Source: Polynucleobacter sp. JS-Safj-400b-B2 (GTDB lineage Bacteria > Pseudomonadota > Gammaproteobacteria > Burkholderiales > Burkholderiaceae). From it: 64,000 nucleotides of DNA. The notes under the pieces were generated by a model. That model had not been told where the DNA came from. It saw only the letters and a list, made by a program, of their open reading frames with translations, and searched no databases. Of this stretch, positions 16,081-25,609 are shown one piece after another. Location of the stretch: the NCBI RefSeq assembly GCF_018881975.1, contig NZ_JACVPJ010000006.1, forward strand, positions 62,001 to 126,000. Reading direction: 5' to 3'. The first letter of the stretch is position 1. Every line of letters starts with the position of its first letter. The position numbers were made by a program, and so were the translations under genes.

Positions 16081-16110
16081 CTTGGTTCTTTCTAAACTAG
16101 TTGGTTTTGA

Positions 16111-17343
16111 TTATTTCTTTGCGCGCTTACGTCTAGCTGTTTCAGCAATACGCATACGTAAAGCATTGAGCTTAATAAAGCCGCCAGCATCTGCCTGGTT
16201 GTATGCGCCACCATCATCATCAAAGGTTGCAATATTCTGATCAAACAAAGTATTGGCTGAGTCACGCGAAATCACGGAGACAGAACCTTTGTAGAGCTTT
16301 AGACGTACAACACCATTCACAGCCTGTTGCGTATGATCAATCAGGGTTTGGAGTGCGAGACGTTCTGGCGCCCACCACAGACCGTTGTAGATCAAGCTTG
16401 CGTAGCGAGGCATCAAATCATCCTTTAAGTGGGCTACTTCACGATCCAGGGTGATACTTTCTATACCACGATGAGCCTTTAGAAGAATTGTGCCGCCAGG
16501 AGTCTCGTAACAGCCACGGCTCTTCATGCCAACAAAGCGGTTTTCCACTAAGTCGAGACGACCAATGCCATGTTTGCCACCAAGACGATTTAATTCAGCC
16601 AACAACTCGTGCGGCTTATAAGTTTTGCCATCGATTGCTACTGGATCGCCAGCCTTGAATTCGATTTCGATAATTTCTGGGGCATCTGGAGCCTTTTCAG
16701 GAGAAACAGTCCAACGCCACATAGACTCTTCTGCCTCTGCGTTTGGATTCTCGAGGTGACGGCCTTCATAGCTAATGTGCAAGAGGTTCGCATCCATTGA
16801 GTACGGTGAACCGCCTTGCTTATGCTTCATCTCAACTGGAATGCCATGCTTCTCTGCATAAGCCATCAACTTCTCGCGTGAGAGAAGATCCCACTCACGC
16901 CAAGGAGCGATTACCTTGATTCCTGGTTCAAGAGCGTAGTAACCTAATTCAAAGCGAACCTGGTCATTTCCTTTGCCGGTTGCGCCATGCGATACAGAGT
17001 CAGCACCGGTCAAGCGAGCAATTTCAATTTGACGCTTAGCGATTAATGGGCGCGCAATAGAGGTGCCCAACAAATATTCACCCTCGTAAATCGTATTCGC
17101 ACGGAACATTGGGAACACAAAGTCACGCACAAACTCTTCGCGTAAGTCATCAATAAAAATGTTTTCAGGCTTGATACCAAATTGCAAAGCCTTAGCGCGT
17201 GCTGGCTCCAGCTCTTCGCCCTGACCTAAATCAGCGGTAAAGGTGACGATCTCGCAGCCATAAGTATCTTGAAGCCACTTTAAGATCACACTGGTATCTA
17301 GACCACCGGAATACGCTAAGACTGCTTTTTTAATATCGGACAT
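16111..17343 (-). CDS. argG: Argininosuccinate synthase
   Basis: Condenses citrulline and aspartate to argininosuccinate using ATP, the penultimate step of arginine synthesis. It has 410 residues, normal for the shorter (type 1) form. The N-terminal PP-loop [10 protein letters not shown] (about 9-18) binds ATP, and the block [13 protein letters not shown] is typical of the family. The start ATG at 17343 gives [14 protein letters not shown]. It follows argF by 78 bases on the same strand, so ornithine transcarbamylase and this enzyme, consecutive in the pathway, are probably co-expressed. Confidence 0.98.
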   Translation of the reverse strand: MSDIKKAVLAYSGGLDTSVILKWLQDTYGCEIVTFTADLGQGEELEPARAKALQFGIKPENIFIDDLREEFVRDFVFPMFRANTIYEGEYLLGTSIARPLIAKRQIEIARLTGADSVSHGATGKGNDQVRFELGYYALEPGIKVIAPWREWDLLSREKLMAYAEKHGIPVEMKHKQGGSPYSMDANLLHISYEGRHLENPNAEAEESMWRWTVSPEKAPDAPEIIEIEFKAGDPVAIDGKTYKPHELLAELNRLGGKHGIGRLDLVENRFVGMKSRGCYETPGGTILLKAHRGIESITLDREVAHLKDDLMPRYASLIYNGLWWAPERLALQTLIDHTQQAVNGVVRLKLYKGSVSVISRDSANTLFDQNIATFDDDGGAYNQADAGGFIKLNALRMRIAETARRKRAKK

Positions 17344-17421
17344 TTTTTCTTATTCAATCAAAATTAGTGAAAACGAATTGCTTGTTACTTGCTGATTATT
17401 TTATTGCTGAAGTTTTATTAC

Positions 17422-18402
17422 TTAATCCAAATGACCGCAAAGCAAATACTCCATCAGAGCCTTTTGGACATGCAAACGATTTTCTGCCTCTTCCCAAACA
17501 ATACTTTGTGGCCCATCAATCACTTCCGCTGAAACCTCTTCACCACGGTGCGCTGGCAAGCAGTGCATAAATAGGGCATTAGGCTTAGCCAAGGACATTA
17601 GCTCTTGATCGACCATCCAATCCTGGAAGGCATTCATACGTAAAGCATTTTCATCCTCATAGCCCATGCTGGTCCATACGTCGGTAGTCACTAGATCAGC
17701 ACCTTTGCAAGCTTCTTTGGGGTCAGCGCAAATGGTTAAATGCTTGACGGATTCTGGTGACAAACGCGTTGCATCTAACTGATAACCCTCTGGCGCAGAG
17801 AAGCGCAATTGAAAATCTAGGCATTCAGCAGCCTGTAACCAGGTATAGGCCATATTGTTGGCATCGCCTACCCAAGCTACCGTCTTCCCTTGAATCGGAC
17901 CGCGAGCCTCAACAAACGTAAAAATATCGGCCAATACTTGGCAAGGATGAAATTCATTTGTCAGACCATTGATCACAGGCACCCGTGAATTAGCAGCAAA
18001 ACGCTCAATAATCTCCTGACCAAAGGTACGGATCATGATGATGTCCGTCATCCTTGAAATCACCTGAGCAGCATCCTCTACAGGTTCGCCACGACCCAAC
18101 TGGGTATCTCGGGTGTTTAGGTATACCGCATGACCGCCAAGCTGATGAATACCCGCCTCGAATGACAAACGAGTGCGGGTGGAATGCTTCTCAAAAATCA
18201 TGGCCAAAGTGCGGTCATGCAGTGGATGCCAAGTTTCATAGCTCTTGAATTTGGCCTTAAGCCACGCCGAACGCTTGAGTAAATAGTCGTACTCTTCACG
18301 AGTCAGATCAGAAAACTGCAGGTAGTGCTTTACCTTACCGGGCGCTTGAGGCTTTGCCAGCGATGTCATAGTTGAGCTTTCTACTAAAGTTTTGGCTTGC
18401 AT
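17422..18402 (-). CDS. argF: Ornithine carbamoyltransferase
   Basis: Makes citrulline from ornithine and carbamoyl phosphate. The 326 residues include the carbamoyl-phosphate motif STRTR (74-78), HPCQ (152-155) and the ornithine-binding HCLPAHRGEE near the C-terminus. The start is uncertain: the ATG at 18402 has a modest GAAG upstream, while an in-frame ATG at 18369 (MTSLAKPQ) also fits family length; the first 11 residues are not conserved family sequence. It is immediately upstream of argG. No ARG-box-like palindrome was recognised in the 120-base gap before it. Confidence 0.95.
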   Translation of the reverse strand: MQAKTLVESSTMTSLAKPQAPGKVKHYLQFSDLTREEYDYLLKRSAWLKAKFKSYETWHPLHDRTLAMIFEKHSTRTRLSFEAGIHQLGGHAVYLNTRDTQLGRGEPVEDAAQVISRMTDIIMIRTFGQEIIERFAANSRVPVINGLTNEFHPCQVLADIFTFVEARGPIQGKTVAWVGDANNMAYTWLQAAECLDFQLRFSAPEGYQLDATRLSPESVKHLTICADPKEACKGADLVTTDVWTSMGYEDENALRMNAFQDWMVDQELMSLAKPNALFMHCLPAHRGEEVSAEVIDGPQSIVWEEAENRLHVQKALMEYLLCGHLD

Positions 18403-18522
18403 TTTTTTTCTTCAAACATTCGGCTGCACGAAAATAGATCCTAAAGTCATCTTACGGCCAACTCAGGCTGTTAAGCTAGAGGACTTAGCAATACTAATTC
18501 CTACAACCATCATTACGCGAAC

Positions 18523-18837
18523 TTGAACCACAAAAAGCTTTTCATTCAAGGCATTACCACTTCTGGCAAACCATTTCGGCCCAGCGATTGGGCAGAGCGT
18601 TTGTGCGGGGTAATGGCTACTTTTCGCCCTCCCGGAGATTCCGGGGACCCTCGCTTCACTTATTCGCCCTATGTCAGACCAGTGCTAATTGCAAAAGTGA
18701 AATGCGTTGTTATCGATACTCGGCTGAGAGACCTAGATCCACGAGCGCTAGACTTTGTCATGAACTTTGCCAAAGACAATGACCTACCAATCGAAGAGGC
18801 ATGTGAGTTCAACCCAACAGCCTCGGCCCAGCCTTAA
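18523..18837 (+). CDS. DUF3579 domain protein
   Basis: A 104-residue protein matching the DUF3579 family of betaproteobacteria, recognisable from LFIQGITTSGKPFRPSDWAE followed by RLCGVMATF and the C-terminal block FVMNFAKDNDLPIEEACE. The family is usually found next to argF and rpsT, as here. No ATG is available upstream: the frame is closed by a TAA at 18472, and the only starter in the right place is the TTG at 18523, so TTG initiation is inferred. No Shine-Dalgarno is visible. Function unknown. Confidence 0.82.
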   Translation: MNHKKLFIQGITTSGKPFRPSDWAERLCGVMATFRPPGDSGDPRFTYSPYVRPVLIAKVKCVVIDTRLRDLDPRALDFVMNFAKDNDLPIEEACEFNPTASAQP

Positions 18838-18867
18838 AAACAAAAACCCGCTCTGTTGAGGAGCGGG
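18835..18867 (-). terminator. Rho-independent terminator of rpsT
   Basis: CCCGCTC (18847-18853) pairs with GAGCGGG (18861-18867) around a 7-base loop; on the minus strand it is followed by TTTTTGTTTTT. A second perfect hairpin, GGTCGAA/TTCGACC, lies at 18872-18890 between the rpsT stop and this terminator. The first may also serve the convergent DUF3579 gene. Confidence 0.88.
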
Positions 18868-18910
18868 CCTAGGTCGAAACTACTTCGACCAGCCTAAAAC
18901 TAAAACTGTA

Positions 18911-19177
18911 TTACGCTGCCATAGCCTTGATAGCTGCAGACAAACGTGACTTCTGACGAGCTGCAGTATTTTTGTGAGCAATCTTTTTGTCAGCAATCTT
19001 GTCGATTGTTGCTTGAGTTGCAGAGAAAACTTTCGCTGCAGCGGCTTTGTCACCAGTTTCGATAGCTTTACGAACTGCCTTAATGGAAGTACGGAGCTTT
19101 GAACGCAAACTGGAATTGTGTTCGTTTTGTTTTACTGCTTGGCGTGCACGCTTGCGCGCTTGTGCTGTATTGGCCAT
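18911..19177 (-). CDS. rpsT: 30S ribosomal protein S20
   Basis: Primary-binding 16S rRNA protein of the small subunit. The 88 residues are very basic and helical, with the standard N-terminus [20 protein letters not shown] and the block [21 protein letters not shown]. It is monocistronic by appearance: the neighbouring murJ is divergent and a terminator follows. The divergent rpsT/murJ arrangement is common in this order. Confidence 0.98.
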   Translation of the reverse strand: MANTAQARKRARQAVKQNEHNSSLRSKLRTSIKAVRKAIETGDKAAAAKVFSATQATIDKIADKKIAHKNTAARQKSRLSAAIKAMAA

Positions 19178-19297
19178 CTTTAAACCTTGCCTCTATAAAT
19201 TGCAAAATGCGATTAGTTAAAAATCTTGCGGACTTGCTAGATTCATAAGCAAGCTCGCCAAAACCCAAGATTTTACATTAAAGGGGCAAAAAAGCCC

Positions 19298-19327
19298 AGC
19301 CGACTGATAAATAGGTGAAAATCGGCT
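19298..19327 (+). promoter_or_regulatory. Stem-loop abutting the murJ start codon
   Basis: AGCCGA (19298-19303) and TCGGCT (19322-19327) are complementary and enclose the likely Shine-Dalgarno (AGGTG). The second arm ends one base before the ATG at 19329. If it folds, the ribosome site would lie in the loop. A 6-bp stem with an 18-base loop is weak, so a regulatory role is only a possibility. Confidence 0.35.
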
Positions 19328-19328
19328 C

Positions 19329-20882
19329 ATGAATCTGCTTTCTGCCGCCGCTAAGGTCAGCTCCCTGACCATGCTGTCCCGTATTACGGGCTTGCTTCGG
19401 GAGACCCTGATTGCCCGTAGTTTCGGGGCTTCAGAGTGGACCGATGCCTTTAATGTGGCTTTTAGGCTACCCAATTTGCTACGCCGACTGTTTGCCGAAG
19501 GGGCTTTTTCTCAGGCTTTTGTACCTATTTTGGGAGAAATCTCCAGTAAAGGGCATCAAAAACAGGCCCAAATCCTCGTTAATGCGGTCTCCACCCTCTT
19601 ATTTTGGGCTTTGCTGCTCACAGTATTGGTGGGCGTAATTGGCGCCCCAGCCCTCATTTTGATCGTTGCTACGGGCTTTAAGGGTGGTCCTGCCTATGAG
19701 GCTAGCGTAGTGATGACCCGCATCATGTTCCCTTATATCGGCCTGATTTCCCTGGTTTCGCTGTCAGCCGGCATTTTGAATACATTCCAGCGCTTTGCTA
19801 TTCCCGCCTTTACCCCGGTTTTACTCAACCTAGCCTTAATTGGAAGCGCCATATTTTTATCGCCCCATCTTGAGCAGCCCATTTACGCCCTAAGCATTGG
19901 CGTTTTGATTGGTGGCGTTTTGCAACTTGCCATTCAAATTCCCGCCCTCTCTCGCATTGGCCTATTACCGCGCATTGGTTTGTTGCCAGGCGCCATCAAA
20001 ACGGCTATCAATAATCCAGATGCAAGACGAGTATTGCGCCTGATGGGGCCGGCAGTCTTTGCGGTGTCTGTGGCACAAATATCCCTCATCATCAATACCA
20101 ATATTGCTTCACGCCTTCAAGCAGGAAGTGTTTCCTGGCTATCTTATGCAGATCGCTTAATGGAGTTTCCAACTGCACTACTTGGAGTAGCGCTAGGTAC
20201 CGTGCTTCTGCCAAGCTTAAGCAAAGCCAATGCCAAAAATGATTTAGTACATGCTGGAGAATTACTCCTCTGGGGATTGCAACTGACATTTTTGCTAGCC
20301 GCACCATGTGCGCTTGCGCTCTTTATATTTGGGGAGCCACTGGCAGCCGTCCTATACCACTACGGTAAATTCAATGCACTTGATGTCGTGATGACGCAAA
20401 GAGCTTTAGCCGCCTATGGAGTTGGGCTGATTGGCTTGATTCTGGTAAAAATTTTAGCTCCCGGCTTTTATTCTCGCCAAGATATTCGCACCCCAGTCAA
20501 AATTGGATTACTCGTTTTAGTGGCCACCCAATTAGCCAACCTCGTCTTCGTGCCTTGGCTTGGGCATGCTGGTCTTGCTTTATCGGTTGGCACGGGCGCT
20601 TGTCTGAATGCAGCCCTCTTATGGGTTGGCCTACATAGACGCGGTGCCCTACCAAGCTCTGCCTGGGCCAAGTACCTAGGCCAATTATTCCTGGCCCTCA
20701 TTCCCTTTGCCGCAGTACTTTTTTATGCTGCTGGCGCATATCATTGGATCGAGCTTCAAGCCGAGCCATGGCTTCGCATTGGCTTACTTGCCACATGGCT
20801 AGCTGTTGCGGCCATCGTTTACTTTGCATCCCTCGCTTTAGTTGGAATTCGCTGGCAAAAATTCTTACGTCATGCAAAATAG
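19329..20882 (+). CDS. murJ: Lipid II flippase MurJ (MviN)
   Basis: Inner-membrane flippase that moves lipid II to the periplasmic face for peptidoglycan synthesis. The 517 residues form about 14 membrane segments, and the N-terminus carries the family signature (RITGLLRETLIARSFGAS, then WTDAFNVAFRLPNLLRRLFAEGAFSQAFVP in the sequence). Length is typical (E. coli MurJ 511). The start is the ATG at 19329 with AGGTG upstream. It is divergent from rpsT and followed five bases later by the SirB1-like gene, with which it is probably co-transcribed. Confidence 0.97.
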   Translation: MNLLSAAAKVSSLTMLSRITGLLRETLIARSFGASEWTDAFNVAFRLPNLLRRLFAEGAFSQAFVPILGEISSKGHQKQAQILVNAVSTLLFWALLLTVLVGVIGAPALILIVATGFKGGPAYEASVVMTRIMFPYIGLISLVSLSAGILNTFQRFAIPAFTPVLLNLALIGSAIFLSPHLEQPIYALSIGVLIGGVLQLAIQIPALSRIGLLPRIGLLPGAIKTAINNPDARRVLRLMGPAVFAVSVAQISLIINTNIASRLQAGSVSWLSYADRLMEFPTALLGVALGTVLLPSLSKANAKNDLVHAGELLLWGLQLTFLLAAPCALALFIFGEPLAAVLYHYGKFNALDVVMTQRALAAYGVGLIGLILVKILAPGFYSRQDIRTPVKIGLLVLVATQLANLVFVPWLGHAGLALSVGTGACLNAALLWVGLHRRGALPSSAWAKYLGQLFLALIPFAAVLFYAAGAYHWIELQAEPWLRIGLLATWLAVAAIVYFASLALVGIRWQKFLRHAK

Positions 20883-20887
20883 ACTTT

Positions 20888-21730
20888 ATGCCAACACAAC
20901 AACTCGACTATTTCACTTCCCTAGTTGCTGAAGACGAACACCTCCCTCTAACGGAGGCTGCAATCGCCATCGCACAACACGCTTATCCCGATCTAGATGT
21001 TCAACATGTACTGGATCAGCTTGATCAATTGGGTAATAAATTAAAGTCACGCGTGACTCCAGATACATCCCCAGTTCAGCGCTTACAAATTCTGAAGCAT
21101 TTCTTTTATAACGAGTTAGGATTTGGTCCGAATCCAAATGATTTTTATGCGCCCGAGAATTCGTACTTGCATTACGTACTCGAGAATCGCAGGGGCATTC
21201 CAATTTCATTGGCAATGCTAATGATGGAATTAGGCAATCAAATTGGTTTGAAAATTCGGGGGGTTTCATTTCCCAATCACTTCATGATGCGCATCTCTTT
21301 ACAACAAGGTGAAGTGATCATGGATCCCCTTACTGGAGAATCACTCTCTAAACATCAATTGCAAGAGATGCTTGACCCCTACTTGGATGCCAAAGGGTAT
21401 CGAGGTGAGCTGAGCCTGCCGCTGAATATATTCTTACGCGCCTCCAGCTCGAGAGAGATTTTGTCGCGCTTCCTGAGAAACCTGAAAATGATTTACTCTG
21501 AGCATGAGCGCTGGGAGCGTTTATTGGGCATTCAAGAGCGTCTTGTAATCCTTCTGCCTGACTCCGCTGAGGAGATTAGAGACCGCGGGTTGATCTTTGC
21601 ACAACTGGAATATTTACGTCCTGCATTAGCAGATATGCATCGCTACCTGAGTGAAATGCCAGAGGCTGAAGATGCCAGCGATATTCGTGAGCATATCGCC
21701 ACTCTCGAGAGTCAAACAAAGCTGCACTAA
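20888..21730 (+). CDS. SirB1 family protein (transglutaminase-like plus TPR-like)
   Basis: A 280-residue cytoplasmic protein of the SirB1/YchA type: an N-terminal transglutaminase-like core (about 60-170; ENRRGIPISLAML and the conserved FPNHFMMRI stretch, with an MDPLTGE strand) and a C-terminal helical, TPR-like part (about 185-275). The classical catalytic Cys of transglutaminases is not apparent, since the position before the helix reads GIPISLA, so enzymatic activity is doubtful; this is usual in the family. The start was moved from upstream in-frame codons inside murJ to the ATG at 20888, five bases after the murJ stop. The biological role is not firmly known. Confidence 0.88.
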   Translation: MPTQQLDYFTSLVAEDEHLPLTEAAIAIAQHAYPDLDVQHVLDQLDQLGNKLKSRVTPDTSPVQRLQILKHFFYNELGFGPNPNDFYAPENSYLHYVLENRRGIPISLAMLMMELGNQIGLKIRGVSFPNHFMMRISLQQGEVIMDPLTGESLSKHQLQEMLDPYLDAKGYRGELSLPLNIFLRASSSREILSRFLRNLKMIYSEHERWERLLGIQERLVILLPDSAEEIRDRGLIFAQLEYLRPALADMHRYLSEMPEAEDASDIREHIATLESQTKLH

Positions 21731-21756
21731 AGCCAAGAAATTTTGGCTTTAGTTGT
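21729..21756 (+). terminator. Probable terminator of the murJ-sirB1 run
   Basis: AAAGCCAA (21729-21736) and TTGGCTTT (21743-21750) form an 8-bp stem with a 6-base loop, overlapping the SirB1 stop codon and followed by AGTTGTTTTG. The T run is interrupted. The convergent DedA gene ends at 21767. Confidence 0.6.
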
Positions 21757-21766
21757 TTTGCTTGCT

Positions 21767-22411
21767 TTAGTCTTGCTTGCGCTGAAAAATTTTATACAGG
21801 GCTGCTAGTACAACTGGAATAGCCGCTGCACCAACCCCCACTAGCACAATCACATTCAGGTTCTGGCGAATAATAGGAATATTGCCAAAGAAATATCCAG
21901 CAATCACCAACCCAAATACCCACAGAGCAGCGCCCGTGATATTGAAAAGCTGAAAGCGTGAGAAGTTCATCTCGGATACACCGGCGATAAAAGGCGCAAA
22001 GGTCCGAATAATTGGTAGGAAGCGCGCAAGGATGATGGTTTTTCCGCCATGCTTTTCATAAAAGGCATGCGTCTTCAGTAGAGCACCTTGATCAATCCAG
22101 CGCGATTTACTGCTAAATACGCGTTTGCCAATCCAGCGACCAATGAAATAGTTCAAGGTATTCCCTGCGACTGCAGCAACTAACAAACCAATGCATAAGG
22201 TCCAGATATTGAAATGTTCTGTGGCGCAATATGCACCAGCGATAAACAAAAGTGAATCACCTGGCAAGAATGGGGCCACCACCAAGCCCGTCTCTGCAAA
22301 AACAATGGTAAATAACAATCCATAAGCCCAGGGGCCATATTGCTGAATCACCACATCTAGATGTTTATCAATATGAAGCAATAAATCACTGATTTGCAAA
22401 AGGGTATCCAT
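21767..22411 (-). CDS. DedA family membrane protein
   Basis: A 214-residue inner-membrane protein of the DedA (SNARE-associated, PF09335) family, whose members act in undecaprenyl-phosphate or phospholipid recycling and membrane homeostasis. The family signatures are visible: FAETGLVVAPFLPGDSLLF near residues 38-56, the GNTLNYFIGRWIGKR block, and KTIILARFLPIIRTFAPFIAG with the conserved Arg residues of the re-entrant segment. About five membrane helices are predicted. It ends in a basic tail. It is convergent with the SirB1-like gene and divergent from miaA. Confidence 0.93.
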   Translation of the reverse strand: MDTLLQISDLLLHIDKHLDVVIQQYGPWAYGLLFTIVFAETGLVVAPFLPGDSLLFIAGAYCATEHFNIWTLCIGLLVAAVAGNTLNYFIGRWIGKRVFSSKSRWIDQGALLKTHAFYEKHGGKTIILARFLPIIRTFAPFIAGVSEMNFSRFQLFNITGAALWVFGLVIAGYFFGNIPIIRQNLNVIVLVGVGAAAIPVVLAALYKIFQRKQD

Positions 22412-22469
22412 CGACTCGCTCTCTAACTTGTGGGTTGTTGCGGATATTAACAGGCTCTTATAATTGGGT

Positions 22470-23474
22470 ATGTCAACTGAACCCTACATTCAGCCAATGC
22501 ATGCTCTCTATGAAGCCCCCATTCTTTGTATTGTTGGGCCCACGGGCGCAGGCAAAACCCATCTCGCCATGTCATTGGCTGAGTATGCAAAATCCATTGG
22601 TCAAACGATTGAGCTCATCAGCATGGATTCTGCCCTTGTCTACCGCGGTTTGGATATAGGTAGCGCAAAACCCACCAAAGCCGAACAAACTGCAGTCATA
22701 CATCACCTGATTGACATCATCGATCCCACCGAAGTGTATTCAGCGGCGCGTTTTGCTAAAGATGCGAAAGATCTTTGCGCACAAATTCGTGCTCGAGGAA
22801 ATATTCCGGTTGTTGTAGGCGGAACCATGCTGTATTGGCGCGCGTGGGCGCATGGACTCTCCTCGCTGCCTCCAGCAAATCCAGAAATTCGAGCTCGCTT
22901 GGATGAAGAGGGTAAGACTATCGGTTGGCCAGCAATGCACGATCAGCTTGCTAAAGTGGATCCCGAAACTGCAGCGCGTTTAAAGCCGAATGATTCTCAA
23001 CGAGTGCAACGCGCTTTAGAGGTTTTTGAAATCACTGGTAAACCCATGTCAGCATTACTTGCTGACTCGCCCAGTGAAGATGGCAGGGAAGGCTGTGCCA
23101 TTCCACCATGGATTAATTTAGTTTCACTAGAGCCAAGTGATCGCAAACGATTGCATCTCAATTTAGAGAAACGCTTTGATGAAATGCTTGCGGCGGGATT
23201 TATGAATGAAGTCAAAGCACTGCGTGCCAATACTGGATTACATGCAGATCTTCCAGCCATTCGCTCGGTAGGCTATCGCCAAGCCTGGGAATTTCTTAAT
23301 GGGGAAATTGATGCTGAAGAAATGCGCTACAAAGCATTAGCGGCAACTAGACAACTTAGCAAACGACAACTCACATGGCTGCGGGCAATTGAGGGAAGAA
23401 AAACATTTGACCCCTTCAACCCCGAAGAGTTGAAGGCGGCATTAGATTACTGCAAGAAAAATTTGAGTAACTAG
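22470..23474 (+). CDS. miaA: tRNA dimethylallyltransferase
   Basis: Transfers a dimethylallyl group to N6 of A37 in tRNAs that read codons starting with U. The 334 residues begin with a short unconserved leader (from ATG 22470) followed by the P-loop IVGPTGAGKTHLA, the SMDSALVYRGLDIGSAKPT substrate block with catalytic Asp, and the KRLHLNLEKR and RSVGYRQAWEFL motifs. A TTG two codons earlier (22464) and an ATG at about 22500 are alternative starts. hfq does not follow it here; the next gene, purM, is convergent. Confidence 0.96.
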   Translation: MSTEPYIQPMHALYEAPILCIVGPTGAGKTHLAMSLAEYAKSIGQTIELISMDSALVYRGLDIGSAKPTKAEQTAVIHHLIDIIDPTEVYSAARFAKDAKDLCAQIRARGNIPVVVGGTMLYWRAWAHGLSSLPPANPEIRARLDEEGKTIGWPAMHDQLAKVDPETAARLKPNDSQRVQRALEVFEITGKPMSALLADSPSEDGREGCAIPPWINLVSLEPSDRKRLHLNLEKRFDEMLAAGFMNEVKALRANTGLHADLPAIRSVGYRQAWEFLNGEIDAEEMRYKALAATRQLSKRQLTWLRAIEGRKTFDPFNPEELKAALDYCKKNLSN

Positions 23475-23483
23475 GTTGGTAAC

Positions 23484-24536
23484 TTAAATAACAATCGTTT
23501 GTGGCGCATCTTTTGGACGCTCAACCACTTCGCCAACTGTCCAAGCTTTGAGGCCCTGAGCAGTTAAAGACTTGATCGCAGCATCCACTTGATCAGGAGA
23601 TACAATCACCACCATTCCGATACCGCAGTTAAATACGCGCACCATTTCTGCATCAGCAACACCGCCCTTCATTTGCAACCAACGGAAGAGCTCCGGCATT
23701 TCCCAACTATCACGATGAAGCACTGCTTGAGTATTTTCTGGAAGCACGCGGGGTACGTTATCTACCAAACCACCACCAGTAATATGTGCCATTCCTTTTA
23801 CATTGATTTCAGAAATCAATTTCAGAAGCGGCTTTACATAAATTTCTGTTGGCGCCATCACAACATCACCTAGTGAGCGACCACCTAAATCATCGCTTGG
23901 CTTTGCACCGGCACGTTCAATAATCTTACGCACCAATGAGTAACCATTGGAATGCGCGCCACTAGAACCAATTGCCAATACCGCATCGCCTGGAACAATG
24001 GTTGCACCTGTAATGATTTTGGATTTTTCAACGGCGCCGACTGCAAAACCAGCCAAGTCATATTCTCCTGGTGGGTACATACCGGGCATTTCAGCTGTCT
24101 CGCCACCAATCAATGCGCAGCCAGATAATTCACAACCCTTGGCAATACCGCCAACAACGGTTGCCGCAGTGTCCACAGTCAACTTGCCACAAGCAAAATA
24201 ATCCAAGAAGAAAAGAGGCTCAGCACCCTGAACCAAAATGTCATTCACACTCATGGCTACCAGGTCTTGGCCAATGGTTTCATGGCGATTCCACTCGAAT
24301 GCCAACCTAAGCTTAGTGCCTACGCCATCCGTACCAGCAACCAAAACTGGCTCTTTATAGCGCTTAGGCACCTCAAAAAGGGCTCCAAAGCCGCCAATTC
24401 CAGCCAGAACACCCTCACGCATGGTTTTCTTGGCGAGCGGCTTAATGCGGTCAACCAAGTCGTCCCCAGCGTCAATATCAACGCCAGCATCACGGTAGGA
24501 AAGGCCTTTTGAGGAGGAATTAGAAGGTGAAGTCAT
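23484..24536 (-). CDS. purM: Phosphoribosylformylglycinamidine cyclo-ligase (AIR synthetase)
   Basis: Closes the imidazole ring of 5-aminoimidazole ribonucleotide in purine synthesis, using ATP. The 350 residues have the expected N-terminal [20 protein letters not shown], the GTDGVGTKL and [11 protein letters not shown] motifs, and [13 protein letters not shown] in the C-terminal half. Length matches the family (about 345). It is transcribed divergently from the AI-2E/PerM gene with 72 bases between start codons. This purM/permease/hda order is familiar from Burkholderiales. Confidence 0.98.
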   Translation of the reverse strand: MTSPSNSSSKGLSYRDAGVDIDAGDDLVDRIKPLAKKTMREGVLAGIGGFGALFEVPKRYKEPVLVAGTDGVGTKLRLAFEWNRHETIGQDLVAMSVNDILVQGAEPLFFLDYFACGKLTVDTAATVVGGIAKGCELSGCALIGGETAEMPGMYPPGEYDLAGFAVGAVEKSKIITGATIVPGDAVLAIGSSGAHSNGYSLVRKIIERAGAKPSDDLGGRSLGDVVMAPTEIYVKPLLKLISEINVKGMAHITGGGLVDNVPRVLPENTQAVLHRDSWEMPELFRWLQMKGGVADAEMVRVFNCGIGMVVIVSPDQVDAAIKSLTAQGLKAWTVGEVVERPKDAPQTIVI

Positions 24537-24608
24537 GTCGGGGCCGGAATATTAGTAAAAAATGCTACTAGATCAGTAGAATCATTGAATTCTAGAGGAT
24601 TACTCGTC

Positions 24609-25598
24609 ATGGCTGAAATTTTTACCCCTTTTCTGACTGCATTCATCCTTGCCTACATCCTAAGGCCTGCTTTCCTATGGATGGAAGGAAGGCGGATACC
24701 CGCTGCTGTGGCAGCAGCACTCTCTGTAGTTTTGGGCCTAGCAATCGTAATTGCCATTCTGAGCTTATTTATTGGCCTACTCAAAAACGAGATTCCCTTG
24801 ATTAAAGCCCAGCTTCCAGATTGGATAGCAAATACACAGGCCTGGCTCGAGCCAAAGTTGGCCGAGTTTCATATTAATGTTGACTGGGGCACTTTAAAAA
24901 CTGCAGCTTCACAAAAAATATCTGAGCATATTAGTGATAATGCAGATTCTTTAATGACAACGACCTTTAATACGGTACTTATGTCAGGTAGTTCGGTAAT
25001 CACTGGATTTGTAAATTCAGTGCTCATTATTTTTGTGATGTTCTATCTACTCATTGATTGGACTCACTTCTTCACTCTTGTTAAAACGCTAGTACCTTTG
25101 CGAGCTCAAGATACGATTACGCACTTGGCAATGCACACTGATGGTTTGCTCTCGCAATATTTGCGCGGCATGATTATTGTGATTTCTATCATGTCTGTTT
25201 TTTATAGTATTGCTTTGAGCGTGATTGGTATCAAAGGGGCAGTTGCTTTAGGTGTATTCACCGCCTTGATGATTGTCATACCGTATGTTGGGATTACCCT
25301 TGGCTTTAGTCTAGCAATCATCTCTGCAATCTTACAATTTGGTATTGGACCTCAGCTTATTGGGGTGCTAATCATATTCGGCATCGGCCAACTTCTAGAA
25401 GGCTTTTTCTTAACACCACGTCTAGTTGGAGAGCGTATTGGCTTGCACCCTGTTGCCGTTCTATTTGCCTTGCTACTTTTTGGCAACTTGTTTGGTTTTT
25501 TTGGAGTGCTACTTGCACTTCCAATTAGCGCAGTAAGTTTAGTATTAGTTCAGTATTTTTGGTCTGTCTATACACAAAGCTCTTGGTATCAAAAATAA
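24609..25598 (+). CDS. AI-2E/PerM family membrane protein
   Basis: A 329-residue multi-pass membrane protein of PF01594 (AI-2E transporter/PerM/YdiK type). There are about seven hydrophobic segments, and typical family motifs FTPFLTAFILAYILRP at the N-terminus and VGERIGLHPVAVLFALLLFG near the end. The family name comes from a proposed autoinducer-2 exporter; substrates of most members are unknown. The start is chosen at ATG 24609, preceded at good distance by AGAGGA; a TTG at 24585 would add eight residues. Either way the N-terminus is shorter than in many homologues, whose first membrane helix begins earlier. Confidence 0.87.
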   Translation: MAEIFTPFLTAFILAYILRPAFLWMEGRRIPAAVAAALSVVLGLAIVIAILSLFIGLLKNEIPLIKAQLPDWIANTQAWLEPKLAEFHINVDWGTLKTAASQKISEHISDNADSLMTTTFNTVLMSGSSVITGFVNSVLIIFVMFYLLIDWTHFFTLVKTLVPLRAQDTITHLAMHTDGLLSQYLRGMIIVISIMSVFYSIALSVIGIKGAVALGVFTALMIVIPYVGITLGFSLAIISAILQFGIGPQLIGVLIIFGIGQLLEGFFLTPRLVGERIGLHPVAVLFALLLFGNLFGFFGVLLALPISAVSLVLVQYFWSVYTQSSWYQK

Positions 25599-25609
25599 AA
25601 TTGGTAGCA

